From CALLMM01 sp964429855 (GTDB taxonomy: Bacteria; Armatimonadota; Chthonomonadetes; Chthonomonadales; CAJBBX01): a DNA stretch of 64,000 nt. The DNA is taken from positions 1-64,000 of the forward strand of contig CAYSDM010000002.1 of NCBI GenBank assembly GCA_964429855.1, written 5' to 3'. Under the pieces are notes generated by a model that saw only the letters and a program-made list of their open reading frames with translations, was not told where the DNA came from and searched no databases. Below are positions 45,397-54,086 of the stretch, piece after piece. The translations under genes and the position numbers were made by a program. Numbering within the stretch: the stretch's first letter is position 1; every line of letters begins with the position of its first letter.

Positions 45397-46137
45397 ATGA
45401 TTCAAACGGATAATCTCTGTAAAACCTTCACCGACCGAAAGCGCGGCGTGATCCACGCCGTCGAAAACGTCACCTTCTCATCTCATCCCGGCGAGATATT
45501 CGGCGTACTCGGTCCCAATGGAGCCGGAAAGACCACCCTGCTGCGGATGCTCGCCACCATCCTCGCGCCGACCTCCGGCTCCGCCTCCGTAGCGGGCTTC
45601 GATATACGCGCACAGGCGCAGCAGGTGCGCCAGAGCATCGGCTTTCTGACCGGCTCCGCCGCGCTCTATGAACGCCTGACGGCGCGGGAGGTCGTCACCT
45701 ACTTCGGGCAGCTTTTCGGACTGGAACCGAACGCGCTGAACAGTCGAATTGAGGAACTCTTTACGGAACTGGGCATCCACGCATTTGCGGACAGCCGCTG
45801 CGACAAACTCTCCACCGGACAGAAGCAGCGCGTCTCCATTGCCCGCGCCATCGTCCACAGCCCGCCGGTCATCTTCTTTGATGAACCGACCAGCGGGCTG
45901 GACATCGTGGCGGCGCGCACGGTCATGCGCTTTATTCGTCGCTGCCGGGACGAAAGGCGCACCGTCGTCTTCTCCACACATATCATGAGCGAGGTGGAGG
46001 CGCTCTGCGACCGGATCGCGATCATCTATCAGGGACGGATCGCCGCCATCGGAACGCTGGATGAACTTCGACAGCAGACCGGCAAATCCGCCATTGAGAA
46101 CGTCTTTTTAAGTCTGATCGGGGAGAGCGAGGAGTAG
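45397..46137 (+). CDS. ABC transporter ATP-binding protein (NatA-like)
   Basis: A 246-residue ATPase subunit. Walker A GPNGAGKT is at 39-46, the signature LSTGQKQRV at about 138-146, and Walker B FFDEPTSGLD with Asp162-Glu163. The pattern is closest to NatA-type exporters. ATG 45397 lies 8 bases after the hydrolase stop and 8 bases before the permease gene, so the three are co-translated. With the membrane subunit it would pump out a substrate, for example an ion or drug. The substrate is not predictable. Confidence 0.9.
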   Translation: MIQTDNLCKTFTDRKRGVIHAVENVTFSSHPGEIFGVLGPNGAGKTTLLRMLATILAPTSGSASVAGFDIRAQAQQVRQSIGFLTGSAALYERLTAREVVTYFGQLFGLEPNALNSRIEELFTELGIHAFADSRCDKLSTGQKQRVSIARAIVHSPPVIFFDEPTSGLDIVAARTVMRFIRRCRDERRTVVFSTHIMSEVEALCDRIAIIYQGRIAAIGTLDELRQQTGKSAIENVFLSLIGESEE

Positions 46138-46145
46138 CGGACGGA

Positions 46146-47345
46146 ATGCCACGACACATCTGGATCATCTTCTGGAAAGAGTTTCGCGACATCTTTCGCG
46201 ATAAACGCACCACTTTCGGCGTCATCATTTCGCCCCTGCTGCTGACGCCCGTGCTGCTGGCGTTCGTGGGTTCCTTCATCTCGGGGCAGACGAAACAGGC
46301 GCAGGCGGAGATGCTGACGGTGGGGATCGTCGGAGCGGACGCTTCGCCGATGATCCTGGAGTCGCTGAAAGGCGTTCCCAATCTGAATCTCCGCCTGGAA
46401 ACGACTACGCGAGAGGCAGCCGAAACCCGCATAAAAGACCGAAGTCTGCGCGCAGTGGCGGAACTGCCGACGGATGCCCAGAAACGGCTGATGGCAGGGC
46501 AGGCGGTTACGGTCAAAATAATGATGGATGTCGGCAATGATAAATCGCGGCTGGCTGGAGAGCGGCTGAAGGCGGGATTTAACGCCGCCGGGAGTATGGC
46601 GCTAACCCGGCGACTGGAGGCGATGAACCTGCCGCCGGAGTTTGCGACCCCGTTCAAGCTGAAAGAAGAGCCGATCAAAACGGGCGGCAGCGCGGGAACG
46701 CTCGTGGTCGCCTCGCTCCTGCCCTATATGCTGGCGTTAGCCTGTTTCAGCAGCGGTATCTATGCCGCCAACGATCTGGTGGCGGGAGAGAAGGAGCGCG
46801 GCTCGCTGGAGACGCTGCTGGCGTCGCCCGCTTCGCGCCGGGACATTGTTCTCGGCAAGTTTCTGGCGGTGATGAGCGTCTGTCTGGTGGGAAGCCTGCT
46901 CTCCATCGCCGGATTGATGATCCCGTTCTTCAGCGGACTGAAGGTCTATGCGTGGCTGGTGCGCGGAGGGATGCAGCTAAACCCGCTGGGGATCGGGGTG
47001 ACTCTCTTGATGCAGATACCGCTGTCGGTGCTGTTCGCCGGACTTCTGATCGCCATCTCCACCTTTTCTCGCAACCAGAAGGAGGCGCAGTCGTATCTGG
47101 GACCGCTCCTGATCGCCATCATCGTCCCCGCGATGATGTCTATGTTTCTGGGCGCGGAGGTCTCCCGGACAATGGCGCTGGTCCCGGTGCTCAACGCCTC
47201 GCTCATTATCAAGCAGGCGCTCCTCAACAGCTACGACACGCCCTTCATTCTGATCGCGCTGGGCGCCTCCGTCGTCTATGCGGGTATATCGGTGCTCTTC
47301 TGCACGCGCCTTTTTCAGAAAGAGGCGGTGCTTATTAAGGCGTAG
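46146..47345 (+). CDS. ABC-2 type permease (NatB-like)
   Basis: A 399-residue membrane protein of the ABC-2 exporter class: an N-terminal transmembrane helix (about 20-45, ISPLLLTPVLLAFVGSF), a large extracytoplasmic domain (about 50-190) and a C-terminal block of five to six helices (about 195-395). The ERGSLETLLASPASR stretch near residue 218 is the conserved cytosolic coupling sequence. It is the partner of the preceding ATPase and ends the four-gene unit. Confidence 0.87.
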   Translation: MPRHIWIIFWKEFRDIFRDKRTTFGVIISPLLLTPVLLAFVGSFISGQTKQAQAEMLTVGIVGADASPMILESLKGVPNLNLRLETTTREAAETRIKDRSLRAVAELPTDAQKRLMAGQAVTVKIMMDVGNDKSRLAGERLKAGFNAAGSMALTRRLEAMNLPPEFATPFKLKEEPIKTGGSAGTLVVASLLPYMLALACFSSGIYAANDLVAGEKERGSLETLLASPASRRDIVLGKFLAVMSVCLVGSLLSIAGLMIPFFSGLKVYAWLVRGGMQLNPLGIGVTLLMQIPLSVLFAGLLIAISTFSRNQKEAQSYLGPLLIAIIVPAMMSMFLGAEVSRTMALVPVLNASLIIKQALLNSYDTPFILIALGASVVYAGISVLFCTRLFQKEAVLIKA

Positions 47346-47349
47346 ACAG

Positions 47350-47390
47350 AGAGACTCCCCTGCTATTTCAGGATAAGCAGGGGGGTCTCT
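47350..47390. terminator. bidirectional hairpin between convergent genes
   Basis: Arms 47350-47364 and 47376-47390 pair over 15 bases with one G-T-type wobble. It lies between the rightward permease stop at 47345 and the leftward M32 gene stop at 47395. Confidence 0.6.
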
Positions 47391-47394
47391 GGTA

Positions 47395-48900
47395 TTATGC
47401 CAGTCCGTAGAGCGCGCCGAACTTGTTTTGCAGATAGCGGGTGAAATGCTCCGAGGAGAGCGGCGCTCCGGTCGCCTTAAGGATCACCTCGTTCGGCTCG
47501 AACTTGCTGCCGTAAGCATGGACGTTGGCGCGCATCCACTCCAGCAGCGGCGCAAACTCTCCGCGCTCGAAATGCTCCTCCAGGTTCGGTATCGCCTTCT
47601 GCACCGTGTCCCACAACTGCGCCGAAAGCAGGTTCCCCAGCGTGTAGGTCGGGAAGTAGCCCACCATGCCGCCCGACCAGTGAATATCCTGCAGAACGCC
47701 CCGCCGGTCATCCGGAGGCGTAATGCCCAGATACTCCTCCATCCGCGCATTCCAGACGGCGGGGAGATCGGCGACGCGAAGCCTTTCGGTCAGAAGTTCC
47801 CGCTCCAGTTCAAAGCGCAGAAGGATATGCAGATTATAGGTGACCTCGTCCGCTTCGACCCGAATGAGGGAGGGGCGCACCCGGTTGACAGCGCGATAAA
47901 GCCGGTCAACGGTGATGCCGGAGAAGGTTTCGGGGAAGGTCTCCTGCAGGCGCGGCAGGAGATAGACGCAGTAGGCGCGGCTGCGCCCGACCAGATTCTC
48001 CCACAGCCGAGACTGGCTCTCATGCACGCCAGAAGAGACCCCGCCGCTCAATGCCGTGTTCTCGTATTCCACCGGAGAACCCTGCTCATAGAGCGCATGC
48101 CCGGTCTCATGGAGCGTGGCATAGACGCCCATCGTCCATTCGTCCTCTTTGAAGCGCGTGGTGATCCGCACATCGTCGCGGGAGAAGTTGATGCAGAACG
48201 GATGCGGCGCCTGATCCTGACGCCCGCGCGTAAAATCGTACCCCAGGTCTGCCGCCAGCCGGGAGGTCAGCGCATTCTGGACAGCAATGGGAAACTGTCC
48301 GGTGATCGGCTCATCCCTGTCGTCCGCGCGGGCGACAATCGCGCGCGTAAGATCAATCAGGCGCGGCTTGAGCGTTGCGAAGATTGCCGCCACCTCCGCC
48401 GTCTTCATTCCCTTCTCATACTGATCCAGCAGCGCATCGTAAGGATCGTCCTCATACCCCAGATGGGAGGCGATCTGACGCACCAGATCCAGATTGCGCT
48501 CCAGCGATGGGGCAAACGCGGCGAAATCGCTCTCCGCGCGGGCGCGCGCCCATATCTCCTGAGAAAGCGTGGTTTGACGGGCAAACTCCGCCGCCAGCGA
48601 TGTCGGAATCTTCACCGCCCGGTCGTAGCTGCGCCGCAGGTTCCGAACGATACGCGCCTCATCGCTGTCGCCATCCAGAGAAGCCGCCTCCGCCTCCGCC
48701 TTCGCCAGCAGATTCCCTGTCTCCTCCGCCGTGAACATCTCATGAGTCATGCGGCTGAGCAGCGCGATCTGCTCCGAGCGCGCCTCCGCTCCCCCGGGCG
48801 GCATATAGGTCTGCAGATCCCACTCCAGCACGCCGGCAATGCGTCCCAGATGCCCGATCTCCGCCATGCGCTCTTTCAGCGCGTTGATACTCTCGCTCAT
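47395..48900 (-). CDS. M32 metallocarboxypeptidase
   Basis: A 501-residue cytoplasmic zinc carboxypeptidase of the M32 (Taq/thermostable carboxypeptidase) family that removes C-terminal residues. The zinc motif is His264-Glu265-Thr-Gly-His268 in HETGHALYEQG, followed by the third ligand region VHESQSRLWEN near 292. The N-terminal ALKERMAEIGHLGRIAGVLEWD is typical of the family, and length matches. The ATG at 48900 has GGGAG nine bases upstream and a sigma70-type promoter at 48936-48964. It is single and unlinked. Confidence 0.92.
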   Translation of the reverse strand: MSESINALKERMAEIGHLGRIAGVLEWDLQTYMPPGGAEARSEQIALLSRMTHEMFTAEETGNLLAKAEAEAASLDGDSDEARIVRNLRRSYDRAVKIPTSLAAEFARQTTLSQEIWARARAESDFAAFAPSLERNLDLVRQIASHLGYEDDPYDALLDQYEKGMKTAEVAAIFATLKPRLIDLTRAIVARADDRDEPITGQFPIAVQNALTSRLAADLGYDFTRGRQDQAPHPFCINFSRDDVRITTRFKEDEWTMGVYATLHETGHALYEQGSPVEYENTALSGGVSSGVHESQSRLWENLVGRSRAYCVYLLPRLQETFPETFSGITVDRLYRAVNRVRPSLIRVEADEVTYNLHILLRFELERELLTERLRVADLPAVWNARMEEYLGITPPDDRRGVLQDIHWSGGMVGYFPTYTLGNLLSAQLWDTVQKAIPNLEEHFERGEFAPLLEWMRANVHAYGSKFEPNEVILKATGAPLSSEHFTRYLQNKFGALYGLA

Positions 48901-48935
48901 CTATCTTAACTCCCTGATACCGGTTCTTTCGCAGA

Positions 48936-48964
48936 AATGTACCTGTCCCGAACGGTTCTGTCAA
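48936..48964 (-). promoter_or_regulatory. sigma70 promoter for the M32 gene
   Basis: On the minus strand TTGACA (48964-48959), 17-base spacer, TACATT (48941-48936). The rest of 48901-49127 shows only this and a weak TATAGA-like box near 49020. Confidence 0.7.
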
Positions 48965-49127
48965 TATGAATGTGACGTTTTCTGCAGGGGAAACGGGCAG
49001 GAGAACAGCGGAGTCTGGTAGTATAGATAGAGAGTATGAGACGGAGGGACTGAGTCCGATGACAGACTTTCGCTCCTGTGGAAATTGAGGGCGCTCCCGT
49101 CTGACAAGCGAGTAAGGAGAGGATACA

Positions 49128-50222
49128 ATGAGAGAGTTCGACCTGGTTTCTATAGACTGGGATACGGTGCGGATTCTTCAGGCGGGGCAGTTCAAGCAGG
49201 AGACCTTTTTCCATAAGGAACTGGTTCGATGGGTCTTGCAGCGCGGCAGAGTGATCGGGGTTATGCACCTGGAGGATGACGGAATCAGCCGCCCGATTCA
49301 GGAGGGCGAACGCTCTTTCCGGGTCACCGTGCGAGGATGTCTGGCGGTCGCTGAAAACGGCCACATCATCGAGATACCCGACGACGAGGCGCTGGCGCTG
49401 GAGGGCTATCTGGAAGCCTATGCCGCGACGGTTCCGCTCTTCGTGGGCGTCTCTAAAATCGGCAGCGCCCGGGAACCGGAGATATATCCCACCATTGACA
49501 CGGGTCTGCTGCAGTGCGGCGGTCTCCGCGCGGAACTGCGCCTCGCCTCCGACGACAATGACGACAGCTACGACTGGCTGCAGATCGGGCAGTTTATCCG
49601 CAACGCCAACGGACTCGCCCCCGATCAAAACTACATCCCGGAGTGCGTCTTTCTCTCCAGCCATGCGGGACTGTGGAACGGACAGAAGGAGATTCAGCAG
49701 CTCGCGGCGCAGGCGATGGACGCTCTCGTCAAAAACTCGACGAAATCGGTGCAGGCGGTGGCGGTCTACTCGGTGGCGGCGGCGCTGGCGGGATCGCTGG
49801 GACCGGCCTCCCGCGTCGTACATACGACCATGCATCCCCGCGCCTATATTGACCGCCTCGCCGGTATCTTCGCCTCCCAGCAGTCGCAGCTTCTCGCCCT
49901 TCCCAACCCGAATCTGGCGATCTACCAGCAGACCCTCAATCAACTGCGCGACACGCTGGACTATCTGGAAGACCCCTCCTGGACTCTGGGGCAGGCGATC
50001 CTGATGGCGAAGGAGTGCTTTAACAAGCTGCTCAACCTCTACCCGCCGCTGCTGCAAAGCCTGAGCGCCATGCCCGGCGTCACCCCGACCCAGCGAGGCG
50101 ACTGGGAGACCGCCATTCCGGCAACGCCTCCCGCCGCAGGGCAGCAGACGACCGGCGCAGTTACCCCTTACGGAACCCAGCAGACGGAAAAGGAGAAGAA
50201 GGGCGGCTTCTGGCGACGATAG
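49128..50222 (+). CDS. orphan TssK-like protein (type VI secretion baseplate / phage receptor-binding protein fold)
   Basis: A 364-residue soluble protein. It follows the TssK N-terminal pattern: an opening IDWDTVRILQAGQFKQETFFH, a FRVTVRGCLAVAENGHIIEI beta block (about 65-90) with the strand-turn seen before LFDAP-type sequences in TssK, VPLFVGVSKI near 106, and then LQIGQFIRNANGLAPDQNYIPE near 150, close to the LPIARV...D..YIPP block of TssK. The C-terminal third is helical (230-330) and ends in a Pro/Thr-rich, basic tail GGFWRR. No other type VI gene adjoins it. GAGAGGA lies before ATG 49128. It is an inference by pattern. Confidence 0.5.
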   Translation: MREFDLVSIDWDTVRILQAGQFKQETFFHKELVRWVLQRGRVIGVMHLEDDGISRPIQEGERSFRVTVRGCLAVAENGHIIEIPDDEALALEGYLEAYAATVPLFVGVSKIGSAREPEIYPTIDTGLLQCGGLRAELRLASDDNDDSYDWLQIGQFIRNANGLAPDQNYIPECVFLSSHAGLWNGQKEIQQLAAQAMDALVKNSTKSVQAVAVYSVAAALAGSLGPASRVVHTTMHPRAYIDRLAGIFASQQSQLLALPNPNLAIYQQTLNQLRDTLDYLEDPSWTLGQAILMAKECFNKLLNLYPPLLQSLSAMPGVTPTQRGDWETAIPATPPAAGQQTTGAVTPYGTQQTEKEKKGGFWRR

Positions 50223-50281
50223 ACGCTCTGCACCCGATAGATCGCTGTGGATAACGTTCTAAAAACGATGAGGTGGAACGC

Positions 50282-51271
50282 ATGTCGTCTGAATACGCAA
50301 AACCCTCCATTCTCTGCGCGGGGATTCTGGTCGCCGATATCTTCGTCCCTCCCCTGCCGCAGATTCCGCCCGCCGGTTCGCTCAGCGCAACTGACGACTT
50401 TCTGCTGGAGACCGGCGGATGCGCCGCCAATGTTGCGGTCGGGCTGGCGCGTCTGGGCATTTCGGCAGGAGTCACCGGGCTGGTCGGAAAGGACGCCTTT
50501 GGCGACTTCCTGATCCAGAGCCTGACGCGCAAAGGCATCGGAACCGAGGGCATTCACCGCGCGGAACGAGGCGGAACCTCCAAAACCGTCATCCTGACAG
50601 TTACCGGCGAGGATCGCCGTTTTATCCATACCTTTGGCACGAACGCGCTCTTTCGCGTGGAGGAGATAGACCTCGCGTCGCTCCCGGATGGCGGCATTCT
50701 CTATCTGGGCGGCTATCTGGTGATGCCCGAAGTTCAGCCGGAGCCGCTGGCGGATCTATTCCACGCCGCCCGCCTGCGCGGGATTCGCACCGTGCTGGAC
50801 GTGGTGGTGCCTGCCGGAGAAGGCAGCGTCGGCATGGAGGCGCTGCGTCCCGTGCTGCCCCATACCGACTACTTCCTCCCGAATGATGAAGAGGCGCACG
50901 CGCTGACCGGCGAATCCGACCCGCTTCGACAGGCGGCGCGATTTCTTCAGGAGGGCTGCGGAGTCGCCGTCATCACGCAGGGCAAGCGCGGAACGCTGCT
51001 GCAGACGCCGCGCGAGACGCTGGAGATAGGTGTCTACCCGATTGAGTTTGTGGACGGTTCCGGTTCGGGAGACGCTTTTACCGCCGGTTTCCTTCTGGGA
51101 CTACAGGAGAACTGGTCTTTGCCCGATACGCTGCGATTTGCCAGCGCAATCGGCGCCTCCGCCTGCACCCGCCTCGGCTGCACAACCGGGGTCTTCAACC
51201 GAACCGAGGCGGAGGCGTTTATCGCTGCCCATCCGATAGAAGTCCGCGCCACCTCGAACGGCAGCGGCTAG
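50282..51271 (+). CDS. PfkB-family sugar kinase
   Basis: A 329-residue ribokinase-fold kinase. The N-terminal GGCAANVAVGLARLG (near residue 48) and the anion-hole/catalytic GSGDAFTAGF with Asp264 identify the family; between them are VTGLVGKDAFGDFLIQ and FLPNDEEAHALTG. Such enzymes phosphorylate a primary hydroxyl of sugars or related alcohols. GTG 50273 is in frame, but ATG 50282 has GAGG eight bases upstream. It starts the catabolic island with the SorC regulator (34-base gap); the substrate is unknown but a deoxy-sugar or keto-sugar acid is plausible with an aldolase downstream. Confidence 0.88.
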   Translation: MSSEYAKPSILCAGILVADIFVPPLPQIPPAGSLSATDDFLLETGGCAANVAVGLARLGISAGVTGLVGKDAFGDFLIQSLTRKGIGTEGIHRAERGGTSKTVILTVTGEDRRFIHTFGTNALFRVEEIDLASLPDGGILYLGGYLVMPEVQPEPLADLFHAARLRGIRTVLDVVVPAGEGSVGMEALRPVLPHTDYFLPNDEEAHALTGESDPLRQAARFLQEGCGVAVITQGKRGTLLQTPRETLEIGVYPIEFVDGSGSGDAFTAGFLLGLQENWSLPDTLRFASAIGASACTRLGCTTGVFNRTEAEAFIAAHPIEVRATSNGSG

Positions 51272-51305
51272 GACGCCGCGCGCCGCGCTCAGCCGGGGAA
51301 CGAAT

Positions 51306-52271
51306 TTGCCCGCAAAATCCATATCAGATATCGCCCTGCTGGTTCGGGTCGCCTCGCTCTACTATCTGGAAGATCGGACGCAGGAAGAGATCGCCTCCGC
51401 GCTGGGGCTGTCGCGCCCCAAAGTGGGACGCCTCCTGCAACGCGCCCGCGCGGAAGGGCTTGTCGAGATCCGCGTGCATACGCCGGGTGATCTGCGCGTA
51501 GATATGGAGACCCGACTGGCGGAACGCTTCGGTCTTCAGCAGGCGCTTCTGGTAGGCGACACACAGGATCAGGAAGCGCAGAGGACGCGAACGGCGCAGG
51601 CAGCGGCAGCGTTTCTGACACAGAACCTGCGTCCAGGGCAGATCGTCGCGGTAGGAATGGGGCGTAATGTCTCTGCCGTTGCCGATCAGTCCGTCGGCTC
51701 TCCCCCCTGCGACGCCCTCTTTATCAGCGCCATTGGCGGCTCCTCCCTCATGGCCTCGCATATCAACTCCAACGACATCTGCCGAAGGCTTGCCATGCAC
51801 TCTGGCGGCAGGAGCGAGGAGTTATACGCCCCTGCCTATGCGGAGAATCCGCAGGTGAGAGACTCGTTTCTGCAGCATGACGATGTACGGCAATCGCTGG
51901 CGCGTGCGCGTGAGGCGCGCATAGCTCTGGTCAGCGTGGGGGATGCCCGCTCTGACAGCGCGGTGGTACGTATCGGGTGCTTTACCGCGCAGGAGATGGA
52001 GCGGCTGCGTAACGCCCGTGCCGTCGGCGATATCCTGGGCAGCTTCTTCGACCTGCAGGGACGCCCTGTCGCAGAAGGAATGCAGGATCGCGTGATCGGT
52101 CTGGATGCCGAAGAGCTGCGCCGAATCCCGCTGGTTATCGGCGTCGTCAGCGAAAAGGAGAAGGCGCAGGCGGTGCTGGGAGCGCTTCGGACCGGCATTC
52201 TCAACGTTCTGGTCACGACGCTGGAGATCGCGCAGCACGCCCTCTTACTGGACCTGCAGACTGAAAAATGA
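51306..52271 (+). CDS. SorC-family sugar-responsive transcriptional regulator
   Basis: A 321-residue regulator. The HTH is DRTQEEIASALGLSRPKVGRLLQRARAEGLV (about 20-50). The rest is the SorC sugar-phosphate-binding domain: GQIVAVGMGRNVSAVA near 115, ISAIGGSS near 140 and LGSFFDLQGRPV near 245. SorC proteins bind a phosphorylated sugar effector to control neighbouring catabolic genes. The start is TTG 51306 with GGGGAA upstream; no ATG fits. It lies between the kinase and the strong promoter at 52288-52316, which it probably controls. Confidence 0.87.
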   Translation: MPAKSISDIALLVRVASLYYLEDRTQEEIASALGLSRPKVGRLLQRARAEGLVEIRVHTPGDLRVDMETRLAERFGLQQALLVGDTQDQEAQRTRTAQAAAAFLTQNLRPGQIVAVGMGRNVSAVADQSVGSPPCDALFISAIGGSSLMASHINSNDICRRLAMHSGGRSEELYAPAYAENPQVRDSFLQHDDVRQSLARAREARIALVSVGDARSDSAVVRIGCFTAQEMERLRNARAVGDILGSFFDLQGRPVAEGMQDRVIGLDAEELRRIPLVIGVVSEKEKAQAVLGALRTGILNVLVTTLEIAQHALLLDLQTEK

Positions 52272-52276
52272 GATTT

Positions 52277-52316
52277 TGCTCATATAATTGACAAATGCTC
52301 ACCTGGAGACTATAAT
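52277..52316 (+). promoter_or_regulatory. consensus sigma70 promoter with TGCTCA direct repeats (candidate SorC operator)
   Basis: TTGACA (52288-52293) and TATAAT (52311-52316) are perfect, 17 bases apart. Two TGCTCA direct repeats (52277-52282 and 52296-52301) flank the -35 box 19 bases apart, about two helical turns. The upstream copy starts just after the SorC stop codon. It should drive the dioxygenase-to-E2 genes. Confidence 0.75.
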
Positions 52317-52391
52317 CATTCATGTTATGCTCTCTCGAGGATAGGATCAACGCTGTGATAAAAGAGAACACCGGAAGAGGACGGCACTGCC

Positions 52392-53192
52392 ATGAACATC
52401 GAACGCCATCTAGTGGAGTTGGAGGAGCAGGGCTTTACGCTGCTGTCCGGCTTCATTGATCGCCGCGTTACCGCCGAAATTCGAGAGTTTATAGACCGAA
52501 CCATCCGCGACGGACATCTCAAACAGCCGGAGCGAGGCAGTTCGGAGTTTCATCACCGCATCTGCCACCCGATCGAAGACCCGATTGTTGCCCGCCTTGC
52601 CTCCGATCCGGCGATTCTCGATCTGGCGGCGCGAAGCCTGCGAGCCAACAACCTGCGTATGCGGCAGCAGATGTTTATGATCACCTATCCGTGCGGCAAA
52701 CCGCCTCCGGCAAAGCCGGACGGCTTTCACGCCGACACCATCTTTCTGCCGGAAGAGTGGCACGACAGCCCGCGCAAGACCTTTGTGCAGTTGTTCTACT
52801 ACTGCAACCCGATTCGTCCGGGCGGAGCCGCCACCATGGTGATACCGGGATCGCATCGCCTGACTCTGGAGGCGGTGCGAAAAGCCGATCCCAGAACCGA
52901 AGAGGAGCGGTGGGCAGTCGGACGGGAACTGATAAAACTGTCCGGCGCAGACCTATCGCAGGCAATTGAACTGACCTGCGAGGAGGGCGATGTGGCGCTC
53001 TTCAGCCCGATGCTTCTGCACTCCGGCTCCAATAACGTCACCGATCAGCCGCGCTACGCCTTCCACTGCTCCTTTCATGACGCCTCTGCCGGACGCATTC
53101 GCCTCCTGCCCGCTCCCACCTTCTATGACACCTTTCCGGAGTCCATGATTGCGGCGATGCCGAAAGAGTTGGCGCCTCTGCTGGAGAGATAG
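52392..53192 (+). CDS. phytanoyl-CoA dioxygenase (PhyH) family Fe(II)/2-oxoglutarate oxygenase
   Basis: A 266-residue double-stranded-beta-helix oxygenase. The metal ligands are visible: His113-x-Asp115 in FHADTIF and His210 in LLHSGSNN; the 2-oxoglutarate arginine is probably in the following NVTDQPRYAF stretch. Family members hydroxylate varied substrates. It is the first gene after the promoter at 52288-52316; its stop codon is immediately followed by the aldolase start, so the pair is coupled. It could oxidise the substrate before kinase and aldolase steps. The ribosome site before ATG 52392 is weak. Confidence 0.85.
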   Translation: MNIERHLVELEEQGFTLLSGFIDRRVTAEIREFIDRTIRDGHLKQPERGSSEFHHRICHPIEDPIVARLASDPAILDLAARSLRANNLRMRQQMFMITYPCGKPPPAKPDGFHADTIFLPEEWHDSPRKTFVQLFYYCNPIRPGGAATMVIPGSHRLTLEAVRKADPRTEEERWAVGRELIKLSGADLSQAIELTCEEGDVALFSPMLLHSGSNNVTDQPRYAFHCSFHDASAGRIRLLPAPTFYDTFPESMIAAMPKELAPLLER

Positions 53193-54086
53193 ATGCCGAT
53201 TTTATCCATGAAAACGATGATGGAGCGCGCCTTGAGCGAAGGCTACGGTCTGGGCTACTTTGAGGCATGGGACTCCTACTCGCTGGAGGCGGTTCTGGAG
53301 GCGGCGGAGGAGGAGCGTTCCCCCGTCATTCTGGGCTTTGGCGGGATGATGGCGGACACTTCCTGGCTCGACCAGGGAGGCGTGGAACTACTCGGCGCAA
53401 TGGGCAGTGTAACGGCAAAACGGGCGCATGTGCCTGTCTGCCTGCTTCTGAACGAGGCGCAGACGCTGCAACAGGCGGCGCGCGGAATAGATGCGGGCTT
53501 TAACGCGGTCATGATGGACACCTCCGCATGGGAATGGGACAAAGCGGTGGAAACCGTCCGGCATCTGGCGCAGATCGCGCATGAGCGCAATGTCACGGTG
53601 GAGGCGGAACTGGGACGCCTGCCCGACGCCACCGCCGAGGGTATTGATGATTCCACCGCCTTCAAAACCGACCCCGAACAGGCGGCGGCGTTTGTGGAGG
53701 CGACCGATGCGGACTGCCTGGCGGTCTCTTTCGGGAATGTGCATCTGCTGACCACCCACTACGCGCCGGTGGATATGCAACATCTGAAGGCGATCCGTCG
53801 CCGCGTCCGGGTTCCGCTGGTTATTCACGGGGGAACCAGTTTCCCCCCGGAAGCCGTCCCGGAGGCGATTGCCTGCGGGGTCGCCAAGTTCAATGTCGGA
53901 ACCACTCTGAAGCAGACCTTTCTGCAGGGCGCGAGAGAGGCCATGCCGGACCGGGGGACTCGCGTTAACGTGCATGAAGTTCTCGGCTCGCATAAGGAGA
54001 CCGATTTTCTGACTGCCGGGAAAACGGCAATGAAGACGAAAGTAAAGGAACTGATACGCCTCTATGGAAGCAGCCATAAAGCCTGA
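53193..54086 (+). CDS. variant class II aldolase (FbaA/GatY-like)
   Basis: A 297-residue TIM-barrel aldolase of the class II family. Conserved parts are VEAELGRLPD near residue 138, FGNVHL with His184, HGGTS with His212, and KFNVGTTLK near 235. The usual HLDHG motif that carries the catalytic Asp and first zinc His is LLNEA (residues 85-89): the Asp position is Asn87 and the His position is Glu88. Zinc could still bind through Glu88, His184 and His212, or activity may differ. Its 3' end overlaps the E1alpha gene by 23 bases. It would cleave a ketose-phosphate-type substrate. Confidence 0.82.
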   Translation: MPILSMKTMMERALSEGYGLGYFEAWDSYSLEAVLEAAEEERSPVILGFGGMMADTSWLDQGGVELLGAMGSVTAKRAHVPVCLLLNEAQTLQQAARGIDAGFNAVMMDTSAWEWDKAVETVRHLAQIAHERNVTVEAELGRLPDATAEGIDDSTAFKTDPEQAAAFVEATDADCLAVSFGNVHLLTTHYAPVDMQHLKAIRRRVRVPLVIHGGTSFPPEAVPEAIACGVAKFNVGTTLKQTFLQGAREAMPDRGTRVNVHEVLGSHKETDFLTAGKTAMKTKVKELIRLYGSSHKA

